DNA from: Dermanyssus gallinae
Taxonomy: Eukaryota; Arthropoda; Arachnida; Mesostigmata; Dermanyssidae
DNA: 64,000 nt
Assembly: GCA_003439945.1 (NCBI GenBank)
Contig: QVRM01005919.1
Location: forward strand, 186,001-250,000
Direction of reading: 5' to 3'
Shown: in pieces, positions 1-12,448 of the stretch
Layout: each line of letters begins with the position of its first letter
Position numbering within the stretch: position 1 is the stretch's first letter
Position numbers and translations under genes: made by a program
Notes under the pieces: generated by a model
Databases searched by the model: none
The model's input: only the letters and a program-made list of their open reading frames with translations
What the model was told of the DNA's origin: nothing

Positions 1-436
1 CACCGTGCCTGTTGTCGTCATCGCCGTGCTTCGCCACGCTTATTACAGCAACGGTTCACACTATGTTCTCCACCAATTGTCACGCTAGTGGCCCCGTACC
101 AGTTGAACTGGCAGCCAGCGACAGCAAGATAGGAGGGAGAGCTTCTTTGTTAGGCTGTGTTGGCGAGAGCGGCGTTTAGCCTAGCTCGCTCATTCACCAC
201 CACCACCACCACCCCCAATGAAGTCAGTAGACCGAACAGTTAGACACATGCGTGCGTGCGTCCGTGCATACATACATACATACATACATGGACGGCTTCA
301 AGTTCGTCCTCTTCAAGCACCTTGTGCCGATATATGTGCTGGTGTAGACGCTCGCCGCTGCCGGCTAGGAAGCGACCAATAGGCACAAACTGTGCTTCCG
401 ATCTGAATTTGAAATGAGGCGGTAAATTTTGGCGAG
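1..436. other. Non-genic sequence, left edge
   Basis: I see no gene here. The stretch holds a short (CAC)n tract near 198-213 and a (CATA)n tract near 268-290. Open frames across it come from the adjoining trinucleotide repeat, not from coding sequence. Confidence 0.6.
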
Positions 437-655
437 AGCAACATCGGCAGCAGCCGCAACAGCAGCAGCAGAATAACGGTGACGACAACCACAACAGCGA
501 CAGCAGCAACAACAACAACAACAACAGAAACTGCAGCAACAGCAACAACAACAACAGAAACTGCAGCAACAGCAACAACAACAACAGCAGCAGCGGCAAC
601 AACAACAACAACAACAACAACAGAAACTGCAGCAACAGCAACAACAACAACGTAA
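437..655. repeat. Imperfect CAG/CAA trinucleotide tract
   Basis: About 215 bp of interrupted CAG and CAA units, including three near-identical copies of a longer module (CAGAAACTGCAGCAACAG followed by CAA units) around 527-640. It reads as poly-Gln on the + strand or poly-Leu/Cys/Val on the - strand in several frames, with no splice or start context that would make it coding. The higher-order module shows local tandem duplication of a larger block, not only slippage of single triplets. Confidence 0.85.
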
Positions 656-2500
656 GGTTGGTTCAACGGGTAAAGGTGCCCCCAAAGGGTGTTATCCACC
701 GCCGCTTATTTATCAACCTGCCAAACCATTGCACCCCACCACCAGCTTCTCCTTCTGCCCCATCCTTGCCACAATTTTCTCCCGGCACTCACTTGTCAGG
801 GAATTTTTGCCTTTCTTCTCTCTCGTGTTTCTTGTACTCAGTCAGCAACGTCGATCTGTCTGCCTGACCGCCTGCCTGCTTTACCTCACTTTCTTCGTAA
901 GCGTTGATCGCCGGCTGTAGCCGTGACTGCCGCAGCGAGCTTTCCATTGTTCAACCAACTTAGCGCGTCTATGTACTACTTCACTGTGCGCGTGTGCGGT
1001 CCATTGGATGATGACGTTGCTATCGAATGATGATGGTTTTGCCGCTCCCGTTCAGTTCCCCTAATTTTCCTAGCCTAGCCACTTCCCTTGTCGGCCGGCG
1101 CGCCCACCGGCCTTAGATACACAAACGGGTCCGCACAGACGAGGGCATACAGATATACTCATACATATATACGGCCTGTCACATTGTTTCAGCCGCAGCT
1201 AAAAGGGGCCGTCCAAAGAAAGCAACAGCGACAGAAGCAGCAGCAGTGGCAACAAAGGACCCAGATCTCGCTGTTTAACCTCGGTCCCGCAAACAAACAG
1301 ATACACAGTCGCGTTCTGTTGTTCACGCTCCATTTAGCAGAAACACAAACAAAGTTGTTCGAAACGCGGAGTGTAGCGTGGCATTCAAGCTAATAATGAC
1401 AATGATGAGGATATAAGCACAACAACAACAGTGTGACAGTTTTGACACCAAGCCAGACAAAGCGGTTAAGCAGGCCACGTCGTATGTTTCTAATGAAGTC
1501 GCGCCTACACGTATATGCAACGTTCCCTACGCGTATACGCTTCGGGGCAACACAAAACTTTTCATCACGCATTACCTTCAACTTTAGTCAAATTTTGTAC
1601 TCTTAATAGTAATGTCATAGTAACAATGGCAGCATTATTTGAGAGAAAATTAAAATATCTTTTGATTTTCGTTCTTTGGCAGATGTCTCAGATCAAGCAG
1701 CACAAAACGAAGCTAATTTATGTTAGTGGAGTCACCAGCATGTTCTGGGCTAAAACGGCAAGTTAGAGCCAGAATTACAACCCCAGCAGTACTTGCAGGC
1801 TCATACGCGCGATGAGTGGAATAGTCTTCCACAGCAATTCTTTTTGAGTTAATTGAATCAATTCCAAATTGCGTAGCGGCCCCTGATAACACGCGCGGAG
1901 ATAACGCGCACTATTAAATTTTATTATTTCTATAGTAGTATTGTAAATAAACATGTCAACTCTGCATTTAAGCATTTCATTATGATAAAGATATTTTACT
2001 ACATACTTTACTTTAACATAAACTATAAAGACGCAAATTCTAACGCAACATGTTGGACGTTGTATTAAAACCCACATCAGTCCTCAAAAAGGGGGGAATT
2101 TTATTTCCAAATAAATTATCTCAATTGCCGCTTGGCGGCTACTGCGCCATGCGAAAGGATTGTTCACAATGGTTCTTTTTGCGGTGGCGTTTGCGTACAG
2201 ATTTGCGACACTGTGTGTTGATTTTACGGCCATGTTGAAAAAAATATTGCAGTAGTTCCTCGTTCCGACAGATTTTATAAAGGTTTTAGAGCTGAATATA
2301 CTCTTCTTCAAATTGTGTGATAGTTGCTAATATAGAATTACTATTTTAAGTGCAAAAGATGCGTAAATTCTAATTTTATATGCGATGCATTTTTTGCAAT
2401 AATTCAGAAAGATTTGTAGACCATCTTAAAATATAAGATATCGAAGCAAGGTGCGTTGTAGGCATTGAATATTTATCAGTTGTAATTTGGCTAATTCGCT
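656..2500. other. Non-genic sequence
   Basis: No gene, RNA or element recognised. The left half (to about 1,500) is of mixed composition with short CAG tracts near 1,228-1,250. The right half is AT-rich and has many stops in all frames. Confidence 0.5.
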
Positions 2501-2634
2501 AGGAATATAATGTTAAAAGCGGTATGGCCAGGTCTACAACTTGCACCCGCTGCGTCGACCAACGGAGGTAAGACCGGTGCAAATGCGGAGGGATACATCG
2601 TTTATTAAAGCATCAACAGCATCAATAGTCGAGC

Positions 2635-2800
2635 CTGGCAGCGTGGTGGCATGCGTCTGCGCCTCGCAACTGGAGGAGACACATAGGTGCGCGAATTCGA
2701 GCCCCACCATTGCACATTTGTATTTATGGGGGTCTCTCTATGAAGCAATGCGAAAAGTAGTCCCGCGGACGTTAAATCTTAGCTAAGGGTCAGCCCAAAA
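2635..2800 (+). repeat. Possible tRNA-derived SINE
   Basis: A tRNA-like head is suggested by GTGGTGGCATGCG near 2,644-2,656 (box-A-like) and GAATTCGAGCCCC near 2,693-2,706 (box-B-like, compare GGTTCGANNCC), spaced about 40-50 bp, the usual distance for a polymerase III promoter. An A-rich end (CCAAAAAATAAC near 2,812) follows about 110 bp downstream. The B box deviates at its first positions and I found no second copy in the window, so this could be chance. No foldable cloverleaf is claimed. Confidence 0.3.
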
Positions 2801-3874
2801 ACTTTACTTTACCAAAAAATAACTCTTAAAGCCAAGCGACTGTACTTAGACCACCTATAATAAGGGCACTAGCTCTCTCTTGGCGTCGTCCGTAACTGCC
2901 ACGAGAAAAGTTGTACGCAATGAGCGACTTCCTGCTAGCATGGATTCCAAGTTGAGCATTTTACTTAAGGGATCTTTAGAAAAGATATGGGAGAAGCCTG
3001 TAGACTTCAGATTAAGTAAGGTTCTTCAAAATGTGAGTGATTATGACCATTGGAAATGATGAACCGGGGAAAGAGATTTTAGTTGGCCCCGACTAGGGCA
3101 AGACGTACTAGTAAGTTGTAAATTGTAGATCGTTATAGTGATCGGCAAGAGATCAGTTAATGCTTCAATGAAATAAAATTCTTTGCTACTAACTAAAAGC
3201 CAAAGCTTCTAGCGATGAAGCGTCGAGGTGCAGCCCGCACCTGAATATGCAAGTTTAGAACGTTTTTCACCATGTGCGAGACGAAATGCAGGCGGTATCT
3301 ACGCTAAATGCGGCTAGACCCAGATAACAATTTCGCACATCAAACTGTTCACACGAAAATAATATTCTAGAAACAGAAAGGCTTACAATTCGTGTGCATG
3401 TTTTGCATATTTCGTTCAATCGGATCTATTTGAAAAAAAGTGTTACCCTCGTTGTTGATTGAATTTTTATTGAGTGATGCTCAATGAGAATGGATGATAA
3501 ATCTCACGGCTAAGAGTCCGCGGCCATGCTGACAATTTATTTTAAATGAATCTATTGTTCTTGAAAGGCCTAAGCGCGATTGTGATTTATCATCCCGCTT
3601 TAGCATAGGAGCTACGACCGGCCCATTAGCACACCCTAGCAAATGTCCAGCTTGCGGCTCACACGTAGGATGAACACTAAGGTTGCCCTTGCTATATGAG
3701 GTAGATCTGTGGCAAATGAGATGACGCACGCAACAAGAAGTCTTAATTATCTCCTGCGGGACGGAAGTATCAATGTTATATGAGTGAGTCGTTAAACAGT
3801 GTGCTCGATCGTCATATACAACTTGTATGATCGTTAAATCTTTATAGTCATATAATAGCACGTCTAATCCGTTT

Positions 3875-3879
<5 letters not shown>
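2801..3879. other. Non-genic AT-rich sequence
   Basis: No gene or element recognised. Frames are broken by many stops, apart from a 196-codon minus-strand frame that runs through the (AT)n repeat at 3,880 and has no recognisable domain. Confidence 0.5.

Positions 3880-3909
<30 letters not shown>
3880..3909. repeat. (AT)n microsatellite
   Basis: About 30 bp of uninterrupted AT dinucleotide, the first of some two dozen (AT)n tracts in the window. Confidence 0.95.
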
Positions 3910-3910
<1 letters not shown>

Positions 3911-4615
3911 CGCGGTTGACCTACATATATAACGAACGTCCTACGTGTTTGCAGTGAACTTGAAAATGGGTGATTCTTGATGAAGAAACGAAGATGGTGG
4001 CGTATTATAGCTGGGGGTTCATTGGCGTAACTGTCGCCCAACGCACTATCATCATGATACCATCTTATCATAGGTGTGCACCGTGTCTGCTTGATGAGAC
4101 TTTGTGCTCTTGTGTGAGGATGCCATCTTCACTGAGAGACAGCTGAGCTCTTCAAGCTCGCTGTCATTGTTGCTGTCGCTCTTTGTGTCGTCTAAATCAA
4201 TTCAACGAAAGCTGTTTTCTCCATTGTCCTATCTATCTCTATTTTGCTCCTACGTTAGTCCCTCTGTTTTACGTTAGTTTTGTCCCGAAATCTTTCACCG
4301 AACAGTCTTTTTGTGATACATGTTTTTTTTCGCTCCCTCCTCTCCGTTTTCTCTTTGTCCTCTCTCTATATACATACATGCATAGCTGTTTTAAGCTTTG
4401 TGGCGGACTCTAGCATCAGTGTGTCACCATTGCGTGTCTATGCCTGTGTCGATGGCTGTGTCCCGTGTTTTGCACGAAGACTATTTGTCTTCTCATCACC
4501 TTCTTCGATTCTTCTCGGTTGTCTCCCGCACTCTTCGTCGCACTTTACCTAACCATCTATCAATCAGTCGTGCTTTTTCTCTGCACTCTGTATTGTCGTT
4601 GTGGTTGTTGTGATT
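3910..4615. other. Non-genic sequence, pyrimidine-rich at right
   Basis: The part from about 4,190 to 4,600 is T/C-rich on the + strand, which keeps frames open but gives hydrophobic low-complexity peptides. I see no domain, splice pair or start context that supports a gene. Confidence 0.5.
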
Positions 4616-4634
4616 GCTGTTTGCATCGACTGGT

Positions 4635-4800
4635 CAGCACCACAACAGCAACACCAATATCACCTTCTCACCTTTCCACGCTGTCTCGACTAGGACGAGA
4701 ATCACAACAACAGCAACAACGGGAACAACAACAACAAAGACAACAACAACAGCAACAACAGCAACAACAGCAACAGCAACGACAGCGATTGCCGAGGCGA
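4635..4800. repeat. CAA/CAG trinucleotide tract
   Basis: Interrupted CAA/CAG units, densest at 4,708-4,780, which read as poly-Gln in one + frame and poly-Thr in another. No splice or start evidence shows that either frame is used. Confidence 0.85.
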
Positions 4801-5139
4801 ACGCGGCGGATGCGGCCGCACATCACTCTCCGCAGAGTCAACAGTCTCAGCAGAACATAAATCTCCTCAATTACGCCTAGTAAATCTGTCGGGAGGAGGT
4901 TTTTTACACGCTGTTTGCTAGCAGTGGTCGGGTGGCTTGTAGTCGTGGTAGCAGCAGCAGCGGCCGCCCTAGCTGAGGTGCTGCTGTTGCTGTTGCTGCT
5001 GAAACGAAGGAACGGTCGGTCGGGCAGAGATAGCAGCGGTGCTTGAGTTTGCGCTCACTAGCCGAGCTAGATAGCGGATATTATCCGAATAGGGCCGTGC
5101 TTCATCGAGCCACTCATGTTGTTTCAATGGCTGTTCTCT

Positions 5140-5483
<344 letters not shown>

Positions 5484-6649
5484 AATCGATGCTGCTGTCA
5501 ACACTCGTTCACTAATTAGGATTAGGATGATTGCACTGTACTGTAGCAGTGCTACCGTTGTGGCCGTCCGATCTGCCTCGCATCTCGATAAACAGATCAT
5601 GGAAGTGCAATTAAGTGCAGGTAAGGGAACTTTCGATCTGTTGTCGTTATTATCACTGCTCATAAATCGGCTTCTTCTAGTACTGTTATACATGTTCCAC
5701 TAGCCACAGCATACCTATAGACACATATAGACACAGCTCACACACTACGCGGATCCATTTTATTTTTGAGTTGTGTATATACAAGTCTGAAGAAAAATCA
5801 TTGTTCAATTTCAGTTTTGGGGTATCGAACTGCAACCGAGACGGAATTATCGCATTTCGCAGTAATCACCTAACATAGACTTAAATAATGTGCTGAGAAT
5901 GCAATGTTCACAATGCTTTGACTTGTCAAAATCCACAAGTTAAGTATGCCCTCCTATCTGAAATCCTTCTAATATGTACAAATACGCCCTATGCATAGAT
6001 TAGGATAGCGCTGTTTTATTCACTGTTTTCATCGTCGCACTAGTAGGTATTAGGATAAAATTAAGAAAACGAAATTATGGATTGTAATAGCACTTTATGA
6101 GAGAGCTGCTGGATCGCCCGTGAACATGCTTGTTTACGCGGATATTATTATGTACGCTCTTGGCGTCATCAAAGAATGCGATGAGGGGTATGATTGCTCC
6201 TAAAATGCTATCAGTCCCTAAACATTAACTATAAATCATTATAGTTACGTTTGATGAATTAACCTCTGTGCATACGCTTAATAAAGTATTAACGACGGAA
6301 CACATGGCGAGGTAGAGGTTTGAATTCAGCTGACAGAAGTAGCAGCACGGAAGTCATTGCCCTTGACATACATATATATATATTATTTAGTTCTATTCGA
6401 TTCGTTTGCCAGCATTGAAGAATGCTGGCACATTGGTGTAATGAAAAGGGTGCATTAAGACGTTTGTGGTGCATTTGATACCAAGTGAGATACAAATAGG
6501 CCTAAAGTAATAATTTAAAATTTCAACCTCTCAAATACTGATTGGCATAATATTACCTATCGGAATCTGGCACAATAGAAACAATATTTATCAAATTCTA
6601 CGTGTATAAAAAGATACACTGAACGGTGGAAAAAATAACCCGCCCTCGT
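5484..6649. other. Non-genic AT-rich sequence
   Basis: No gene, RNA or repeat recognised beyond a short TA run near 6,370-6,383. Stops are frequent in all six frames. Confidence 0.5.
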
Positions 6650-7515
6650 CCCAGTGTCAGCATTACAGCTTACAAACGAAAGACGCCTTGTGTACACTAA
6701 TTGACCCGCATATATTCAAGGATCTTTTTTGTATTTACCTCCCCCGTCTTTCTTATCAAATCGCGCGTTCAGTCTTTGATTAATGCCGAAGTTCCATCAA
6801 AAAATAAGGGACGGCTTAACTTTTGTAAAGGCGACTATGAGACGGCTGAGGCAAAGTCTTCTCGAAACCCCTGGCTTCTTTAAATTGCAATGACCCGAAG
6901 GACATATGTAATTATTTTTTTAATCCGATTTATCTAGTTATTAATTCACGCTACCCAAAAGGTGCACCAAGGTAAACAGTAAGTCCGTGAAGCTTAGGAA
7001 TTATGTGAAGAATCACTAATAAAAAAATAGCCCAACTCGGGCAATGAATCAAAGCTTCGTTAGACCAGCACCAGGCTAATGCTACGTACAATATGGCGGG
7101 TAGATCTGAACCGCTTTCAAACTGCCTATATTTGATATTAGCTCAACAAGAAAATCGAAGACGATCGAGAAACTGCCTACAAAGTGCAGCAACGGTCCAG
7201 ATCATATTCGTACAATTCTTTGTAAGAGGCTTTCAACTGTTTTATCCGTACATCGGTGTTTACCAGTCTGCAAATTATACGAAGTCCAATTGTTGTAAAC
7301 TTTCTGGAAATTCGCCTGTCAATCATATGATTTATTTTTTGTCATCGAAGGGTTTGTTAGATAAGGACCAATATGATTTCACAAAAGAAAGATCTACAAC
7401 ATAGCAGTTAGTTGATATAGTTAATTATTGAATCGTTCACATTATTAATCGTAAAACATTTGACCGCACTTATTGTGGTGCATCTAAGGCATTTGATACA
7501 GTGAATCACTCAAAG

Positions 7516-7699
7516 TTGGTTAACAAACTTAAGTACTTACAATTTGCCAGGCATTCGCTAGGTTGAATTTCTAGCAATTGAATTTCTTTTTACTTTGAAA
7601 TCTCATTTATTTGTATAGCTTTGTTATGTTAATATCTTGGATTGACCATTTTCTCCGCGTGAACGTGTGGTCACGGGTTCCCTAACCCAGAATTAGCCC
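7516..7699 (+). repeat. Left arm of a 0.18-kb inverted repeat
   Basis: This segment is repeated in inverse orientation at 8,983-9,168 at roughly 85-90 percent identity. Shared blocks include TTAACAAACTTAAGTAC, GCATTCGCTAGGTT, TTTGTTATGTTA and GTGGTCACGGGTTCCCTAAC. The arm spans the LINE/nested-fragment junction, so the duplication happened after the nested insertion. Confidence 0.85.
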
Positions 7700-7915
7700 A
7701 GTTCAACAATGTGCCCCAACAGACGCTGCGTTTCCTCGTTGAATGTCGAGCGACAGCCTCTGACGCAAAAACTCCGATTCCCGTCAAATGGCTAAGGCTT
7801 CTATCCACGAGCTGAATCAACTTGAGTGTAGGAGGTCCTGATCCTCCCATTGACTCGAAAGCCAACGGGCAAAAATTAGGTAATTGAAATTTCTGTGTCC
7901 GCATAAAGAAGAGCT
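7576..7915 (-). mobile_element. Retroelement 3' fragment nested in the LINE
   Basis: The minus-strand reading (about 7,671-7,904) gives GGSGPPTLKLIQLVDRSL and, downstream, SEAVARHSTRKRSVCWG. This matches the C-terminal end of the elements at 12,520-12,990 (GPISKNTSIFLKDLG...LSLAVCRGNAAA) and at 39,300-39,650. It sits exactly where the LINE should continue from its FDTVNH motif to its GVPQGS motif, so it inserted into the LINE and replaced about 100 bp of it. The 3' non-coding tail (minus strand, about 7,670 down to 7,576) contains TGTTAGCAAC/TTAATATC-like sequence shared with the other copies. Confidence 0.65.
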
Positions 7916-8193
7916 TTAGTAGGTATGAGACATGTTCCTCGGTGATTTCAAAGGGCTCTTGCCTTAGCTCACTTCTATTTTGTACTTTTATCCTTGATAA
8001 AAAAAAGAAAACAATATTTATTAAATACCGTAACTCTTAAATTTTATGCCAACGACTTGAAGTTATATGGATTGTTTGGCACCGGCGAGAAGAGGCAAGT
8101 GGTTCAAAGTGCCAATGACATCTGTAACCACATGGTACGTAAAGAACGACGTGCTGATATAATTACCTATATGTGCAGTATATAATAAGCTCT

Positions 8194-8196
<3 letters not shown>

Positions 8197-8261
<65 letters not shown>
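8197..8261. repeat. (AT)n microsatellite, 65 bp
   Basis: An uninterrupted AT run that splits the decayed LINE between its FYANDLKLYG motif and its C-terminal motifs. Confidence 0.95.
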
Positions 8262-8264
<3 letters not shown>

Positions 8265-8757
8265 AAAAAAACCAACATAGTGTGTTTTGCCAAATCTGAC
8301 CGGTTCAGCCATGCCTGCGGTCGCCTGAGTTTTGCATTATTCTATACAGAAGTCTATCCATGCCTGAATTTTCATATTGTATCGAGGTCTAAAGAGGTGT
8401 ATCTAAGAAAAGACACAGAAGCAATTGAGCGTGTACAATTCAAATTCATACGACGATTAGGTATCAGATGCGGCGTTCAGTGGTCTGCAGCAATCGCATT
8501 AAGCATTTAGAAAATGTTTCTAAATATTTTTCTACTCGCGTTAATAATCTGAGAAATCCTCCCGCCATATCATCAATACAAATAGCCAAGTCGGATTAAA
8601 TAAATAATGTGTTTTTATAGTGCGTAGCACGCAGTTGCGCAGTTGAGATTTTTGTTGAATTGAAGTACCATTGTATGTAATTGTAAACTCCATCAAACGT
8701 TGTTACATGTACATACTCCCTTTGACACAATAAAGGGAAACTTCAATCGAATAAAAA

Positions 8758-8982
8758 ATGTTTGAACCCAATCCACACAGAATTGTTATAGGTTCTATCC
8801 GTGTGGGTGTTCCAACTACGAAAACTGCTGAGAGTGTGTAGCCGGCATTTTCAAACTTTCTGCTTATAACTTACTTCGTAGAAAACTAAACATAAAGTTC
8901 TAACTTGCATTAAAAAACAATACATTAAAAATCAAATTAATTTGCACTGAGCTGTATTGTGGGCTATCTGTTTGCTTTACAG
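8758..8982. other. Non-genic spacer
   Basis: AT-rich sequence between the LINE 3' end and the right arm of the inverted repeat. No feature recognised. Confidence 0.5.
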
Positions 8983-9168
8983 GGCTAATCCTGGGTTAGG
9001 GAACCCGTGACCACACTTTCGCGCGGATAAATTGGTCAGTCCAAGGTTGCTAACATAACAAAGTTATACAAATGAATGAGGTTTTAAAGTAAAAAAAAAT
9101 GCCTCAATGGCTAGAATCTAACCTAGCGAATGCCTAGCAAAATGTAGGTACTTAAGTTTGTTAACCAA
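8983..9168 (-). repeat. Right arm of the 0.18-kb inverted repeat
   Basis: The reverse complement matches 7,516-7,699 across the LINE/nested-element junction. Identity stops sharply at both ends. The arm carries a poly-A run (9,091-9,099) where the left arm has a shorter T run. Confidence 0.85.
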
Positions 9169-9443
9169 ATTTTTTTAACATATATATTTATCTGAGCGCA
9201 TTCAAAATGCGCTGGGTCGGAGAGTGCAGAATCAGGCAGTAGATCCTTATCTTTCAATGCACAACGTGGTGTCCGTTCGTTTGTTCGACCGACACACGCC
9301 AACTGTTGTAGACAACTGTAGCCGACTTATGATGTGGAATCTCAACTCGAGATCCATACGGCTACGACACATACGTCAACGGTGCATCCTAAAACGACAA
9401 ATAAATACACACAACAAGACCAACGACACAACTAGCTTTCCCG
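9169..9443. other. Non-genic sequence
   Basis: A plus-strand open frame (9,224 onward) has no recognisable domain and runs into an (AT)n tract. No gene is supported. Confidence 0.45.
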
Positions 9444-9486
9444 TATATATATATATATATATATACACATACATATATATATATAT
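9444..9486. repeat. (AT)n microsatellite with CA interruptions
   Basis: Two AT runs separated by ACACATACAT at 9,465-9,474. Confidence 0.95.
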
Positions 9487-10019
9487 GGTGAGAGAGCTAG
9501 TTAGGTAGAAGGGAGAGAGCAAAGGCAAGAAAAAAGTAGTCGTTGTTTCTGTGTGGAGTGGTTGCAGCCTGCAGCCTGTATTAGAGTACTACGACGAGAC
9601 CGACGACAAGCAGAAGCATCGAGTTGGTCCAAGTGCCATAAATCTATCTGGTTGACTAATAATGAAGCCTCGAGAGTCTACTCGATCTTCGGTGTCGTTG
9701 TCATCCGGCAATCTATAGAGGCGCCGGCCGGCGGGCGGCACCAGCAACGCTGTGAGCCGATTCAGCCGCAGGCTTTTAGCTTCAGCCGCCCGCCGACGCC
9801 GTGCACGGCAGATGACTACCTCCGAACAAAGGCAGGAAACGTGCTGTAGGCGAACGGAATGCCGTCGTATACATGTCATCTGCGCATCACTCCGCTCTAC
9901 ATGAGCGCGATGATGAGCACAGTACAGAGTAGCACGACACTGCAGCGTCAGCCTTCATTGTTGCTGTCTTGGCCGTTGTTGTTGCTTTAGTTATCTTTGT
10001 TGTTTTTTAGCTGTTAGTA
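9487..10019. other. Non-genic GC-richer sequence
   Basis: GC content rises, and short frames are open on both strands at 9,553-9,879 without a recognisable domain or splice pair. No gene is called. Confidence 0.45.
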
Positions 10020-10024
10020 GCTTT

Positions 10025-10060
<36 letters not shown>

Positions 10061-10340
10061 GCTGTTGTTCTTTGTGTTGTTGTTTTAGCTCTTAGTAGCT
10101 TTATTGTTATTGTTGTTGTTGTTATTGAAGCTTTGCCGTCTTGCCATATTCGTTACTGTAGCTCTGTAGTTATTGTAGTGTGATTATTGTAATGTGATGT
10201 TGCTGCTGCTTCTGCTGTTGTTGCTTTTATTAGCATTGTTCCCGTTGTTATTGTTGTTGTTGCTGCAGCTGCTTATTTTATTACCTTTGTTCCCCTTATT
10301 ATTGTTACTATTGTTGTCGTTGTTGCTGCTGCTTCTACGG
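10020..10340. repeat. GTT/GCT/ATT interrupted trinucleotide region
   Basis: A pure GTT run at about 10,026-10,060 is followed by mixed GTT, GCT and ATT units. A duplicated unit, TTTTAGCTNTTAGTAGCTTTATTGTT, occurs near 10,005-10,030 and 10,083-10,108. Poly-Leu frames here are repeat artefacts. Confidence 0.8.
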
Positions 10341-12268
10341 TTGCAAGCGACAACTGTATCCCATCGGCACCGTCCTACACAAATGTATCGACGGCAGAAA
10401 CACGTACGTCGTTGTTAAGCATGATAAGTTAGTCGCTGGAGTCGCGACGAACACAAGTGGTCTAGAGTGCGTCGTGCTGCGTGCGATGGTCGGGACGCTG
10501 ACCACCCGCGCCAGAAACCGCAAAGCAAACCCACTGCGGTCGTCGTCCTGTGGGACCAACAACGGCAGCAACAACAGCAGCAGCAGCAACAGAACCTCAG
10601 CGAAACCAGACTGTCGACGGTCGTTCCTCGTCACTGTCGCAGCCGAGTAGCTCCTCACGGGGTGACCCACACAGGGCTGGCCGAGGCAGGGCCACCGACC
10701 TGATATCGTTCGTAGTCATCACACTTCGTCCGTGGCTAGTCCAGGACGAGGTATGCGGCAGCGACAGGTGGGTGAAGTGGGTTGAAGGCGGGAAGGGGGG
10801 AGGGGGGTGCTACACGACTGACGGCCAATCGAGTATAATATACCAGCGGCATTGCATTGCGTCATACACACCACAACATGTTTCTATCTTGAGACTATCT
10901 AAAACGACGAGGGGAAGTGTGAACGGCGTACTACCGCCGGTAAACACTTTCAAGAAGCATTGGCATCTTCTAGTACCGCCGGTTGGTTATACAAAAAGTA
11001 AATGGCGACGTCAGGCGTACAGGTACATAGACAGATGGAGGCGCAAGAGAGACAGAGGTAAAGAAGAGTAGCTCTAAGAGCAAGAATAACAGGACGAAGC
11101 AACATCGAAAACATCATGTCAGTGCCAGCGCTTTTCGAAGAGAAGAAGATGATGGCGGTGGTGGTGGTGACAACAACGACCACGACCATGCTGCTGGGAG
11201 TTGTGGTGAGGGTATGTGGTGAAGGTGATGGGGGTGGTGGTTATGATGTTGATACGCACACACCAAGTCGTGCCGGGCTGAAGGATCGTGAAGGTTAAAT
11301 ATGAACCGCGGCAATTTCTTCTTTTTTTCTCGTTGTCGGATGACAGCTGCGACACGATATCCGTTTGATACCATTCCTCACACAGAGACGACAAACTACC
11401 GGGTCGTTACGAATTCATATTTTGCTGTTGCTGCTGCTGTTGAGTTCTTCGTCTTATGCACGGGGGTGCGAGGAGAAAAGCGAACCGTGGTACCACCGTG
11501 TTTGCGATTCCTCTGCTTCATATTGACTGGCTTTGCCATATCGAGTTAGGCTGGTAGCAGCAGTACTAGTATATATTAGCAGTATGAACAATGATCAGCC
11601 TGCTAGTTTAGTTAGAACATAGGTGGTGTCTCGTGCTACCGGCATCCGCTGTTGCGTATGCTATCGATAAAACAGCCCGTATCGACATAACTGTCAAGGT
11701 TGAATACTTTGCCTTTGATGTTGTCGCTAATGTTTTTGTTCTGACACAGGTCAGCGTACCAACGCACTACCAAGCTTTATAGACACGACGTATAAATAGT
11801 ACGGAAGGACTGAGCGCCATTTGTGAAGAGTCGTTACTTTTAAATTTAATTAAAGCTCTTGTCCACCTGCATGCACAATAGAAACAACAAAAAATTAGAG
11901 AATTGAACTAAACGGCAAGAAGCAAAAACAACACATATTAAGCCGAATGGAAAAAAGGCGGCATCACTGTGCTTGTGGTGTAGAGCTTAGAACTTCCGTA
12001 TTTGTGATCGATGCACATAGTACGTGTTCGTACGAATACCAACAACAGAGCTGTAATACCAGACGTCTAATGGCGACAGAAGATCGCCGTGGAACTTTCA
12101 GATGACAGCCGCAAACAAGAGACGGGGTTTGTAATCGCAAAAGTGACGTATATTCCGTGTAGGTCAACATTTAATCTAGTCTACACGGCCCCATAATTTT
12201 GCGTAGTTACGGGTAGATTTAGCAAATTATGGATGTACACATATATGTCGATATTTTTTCAGTCGCTA
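10341..12268. other. Non-genic sequence with short triplet tracts
   Basis: Contains short CAG/CAA tracts (10,561-10,590), GTG-rich tracts (11,156-11,240) and a TATA-like TATAAATAG at 11,791-11,799. No coding sequence with domain or splice support was found on either strand. Confidence 0.45.
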
Positions 12269-12285
12269 TGATGATGATGATGATG
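12269..12285. repeat. (ATG)n run at the edge of the (ATT)n tract
   Basis: About five ATG/ATGA units directly abut the (ATT)n array that follows. They may be derived from it or be the target sequence at an insertion edge. Confidence 0.8.

Positions 12286-12448
<163 letters not shown>

Larger units (their letters stand above)
6650..8757 (+). mobile_element. Decayed non-LTR retrotransposon (LINE) with reverse transcriptase
   Basis: Reverse-transcriptase motifs of the CR1/Jockey kind appear in order but in different frames and with stops: GLLDKDQYDFTKERSTT (about 7,351-7,401; compare LLxxxQxGFRxGRSTT), ASKAFDTVNHSKLVNKLK (about 7,480-7,533; compare DFSKAFDTVNH), a degenerate GVPQGS-like region near 7,927-7,950, FYANDLKLYG (about 8,041-8,070; the catalytic FADDxKLY, here YAND), and the C-terminal motifs IERVQFKFIRRLGIR (about 8,424-8,468) and FSTRVNNLRNPP (about 8,530-8,565). 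A non-coding 3' end with AATAAA-like signals and a short A-rich end lies at 8,735-8,757. The left border is uncertain. Frameshifts, stops and the YAND change mark a dead copy. It is interrupted by a second retroelement fragment (7,576-7,915) and an (AT)n tract (8,197-8,261). Confidence 0.85.
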
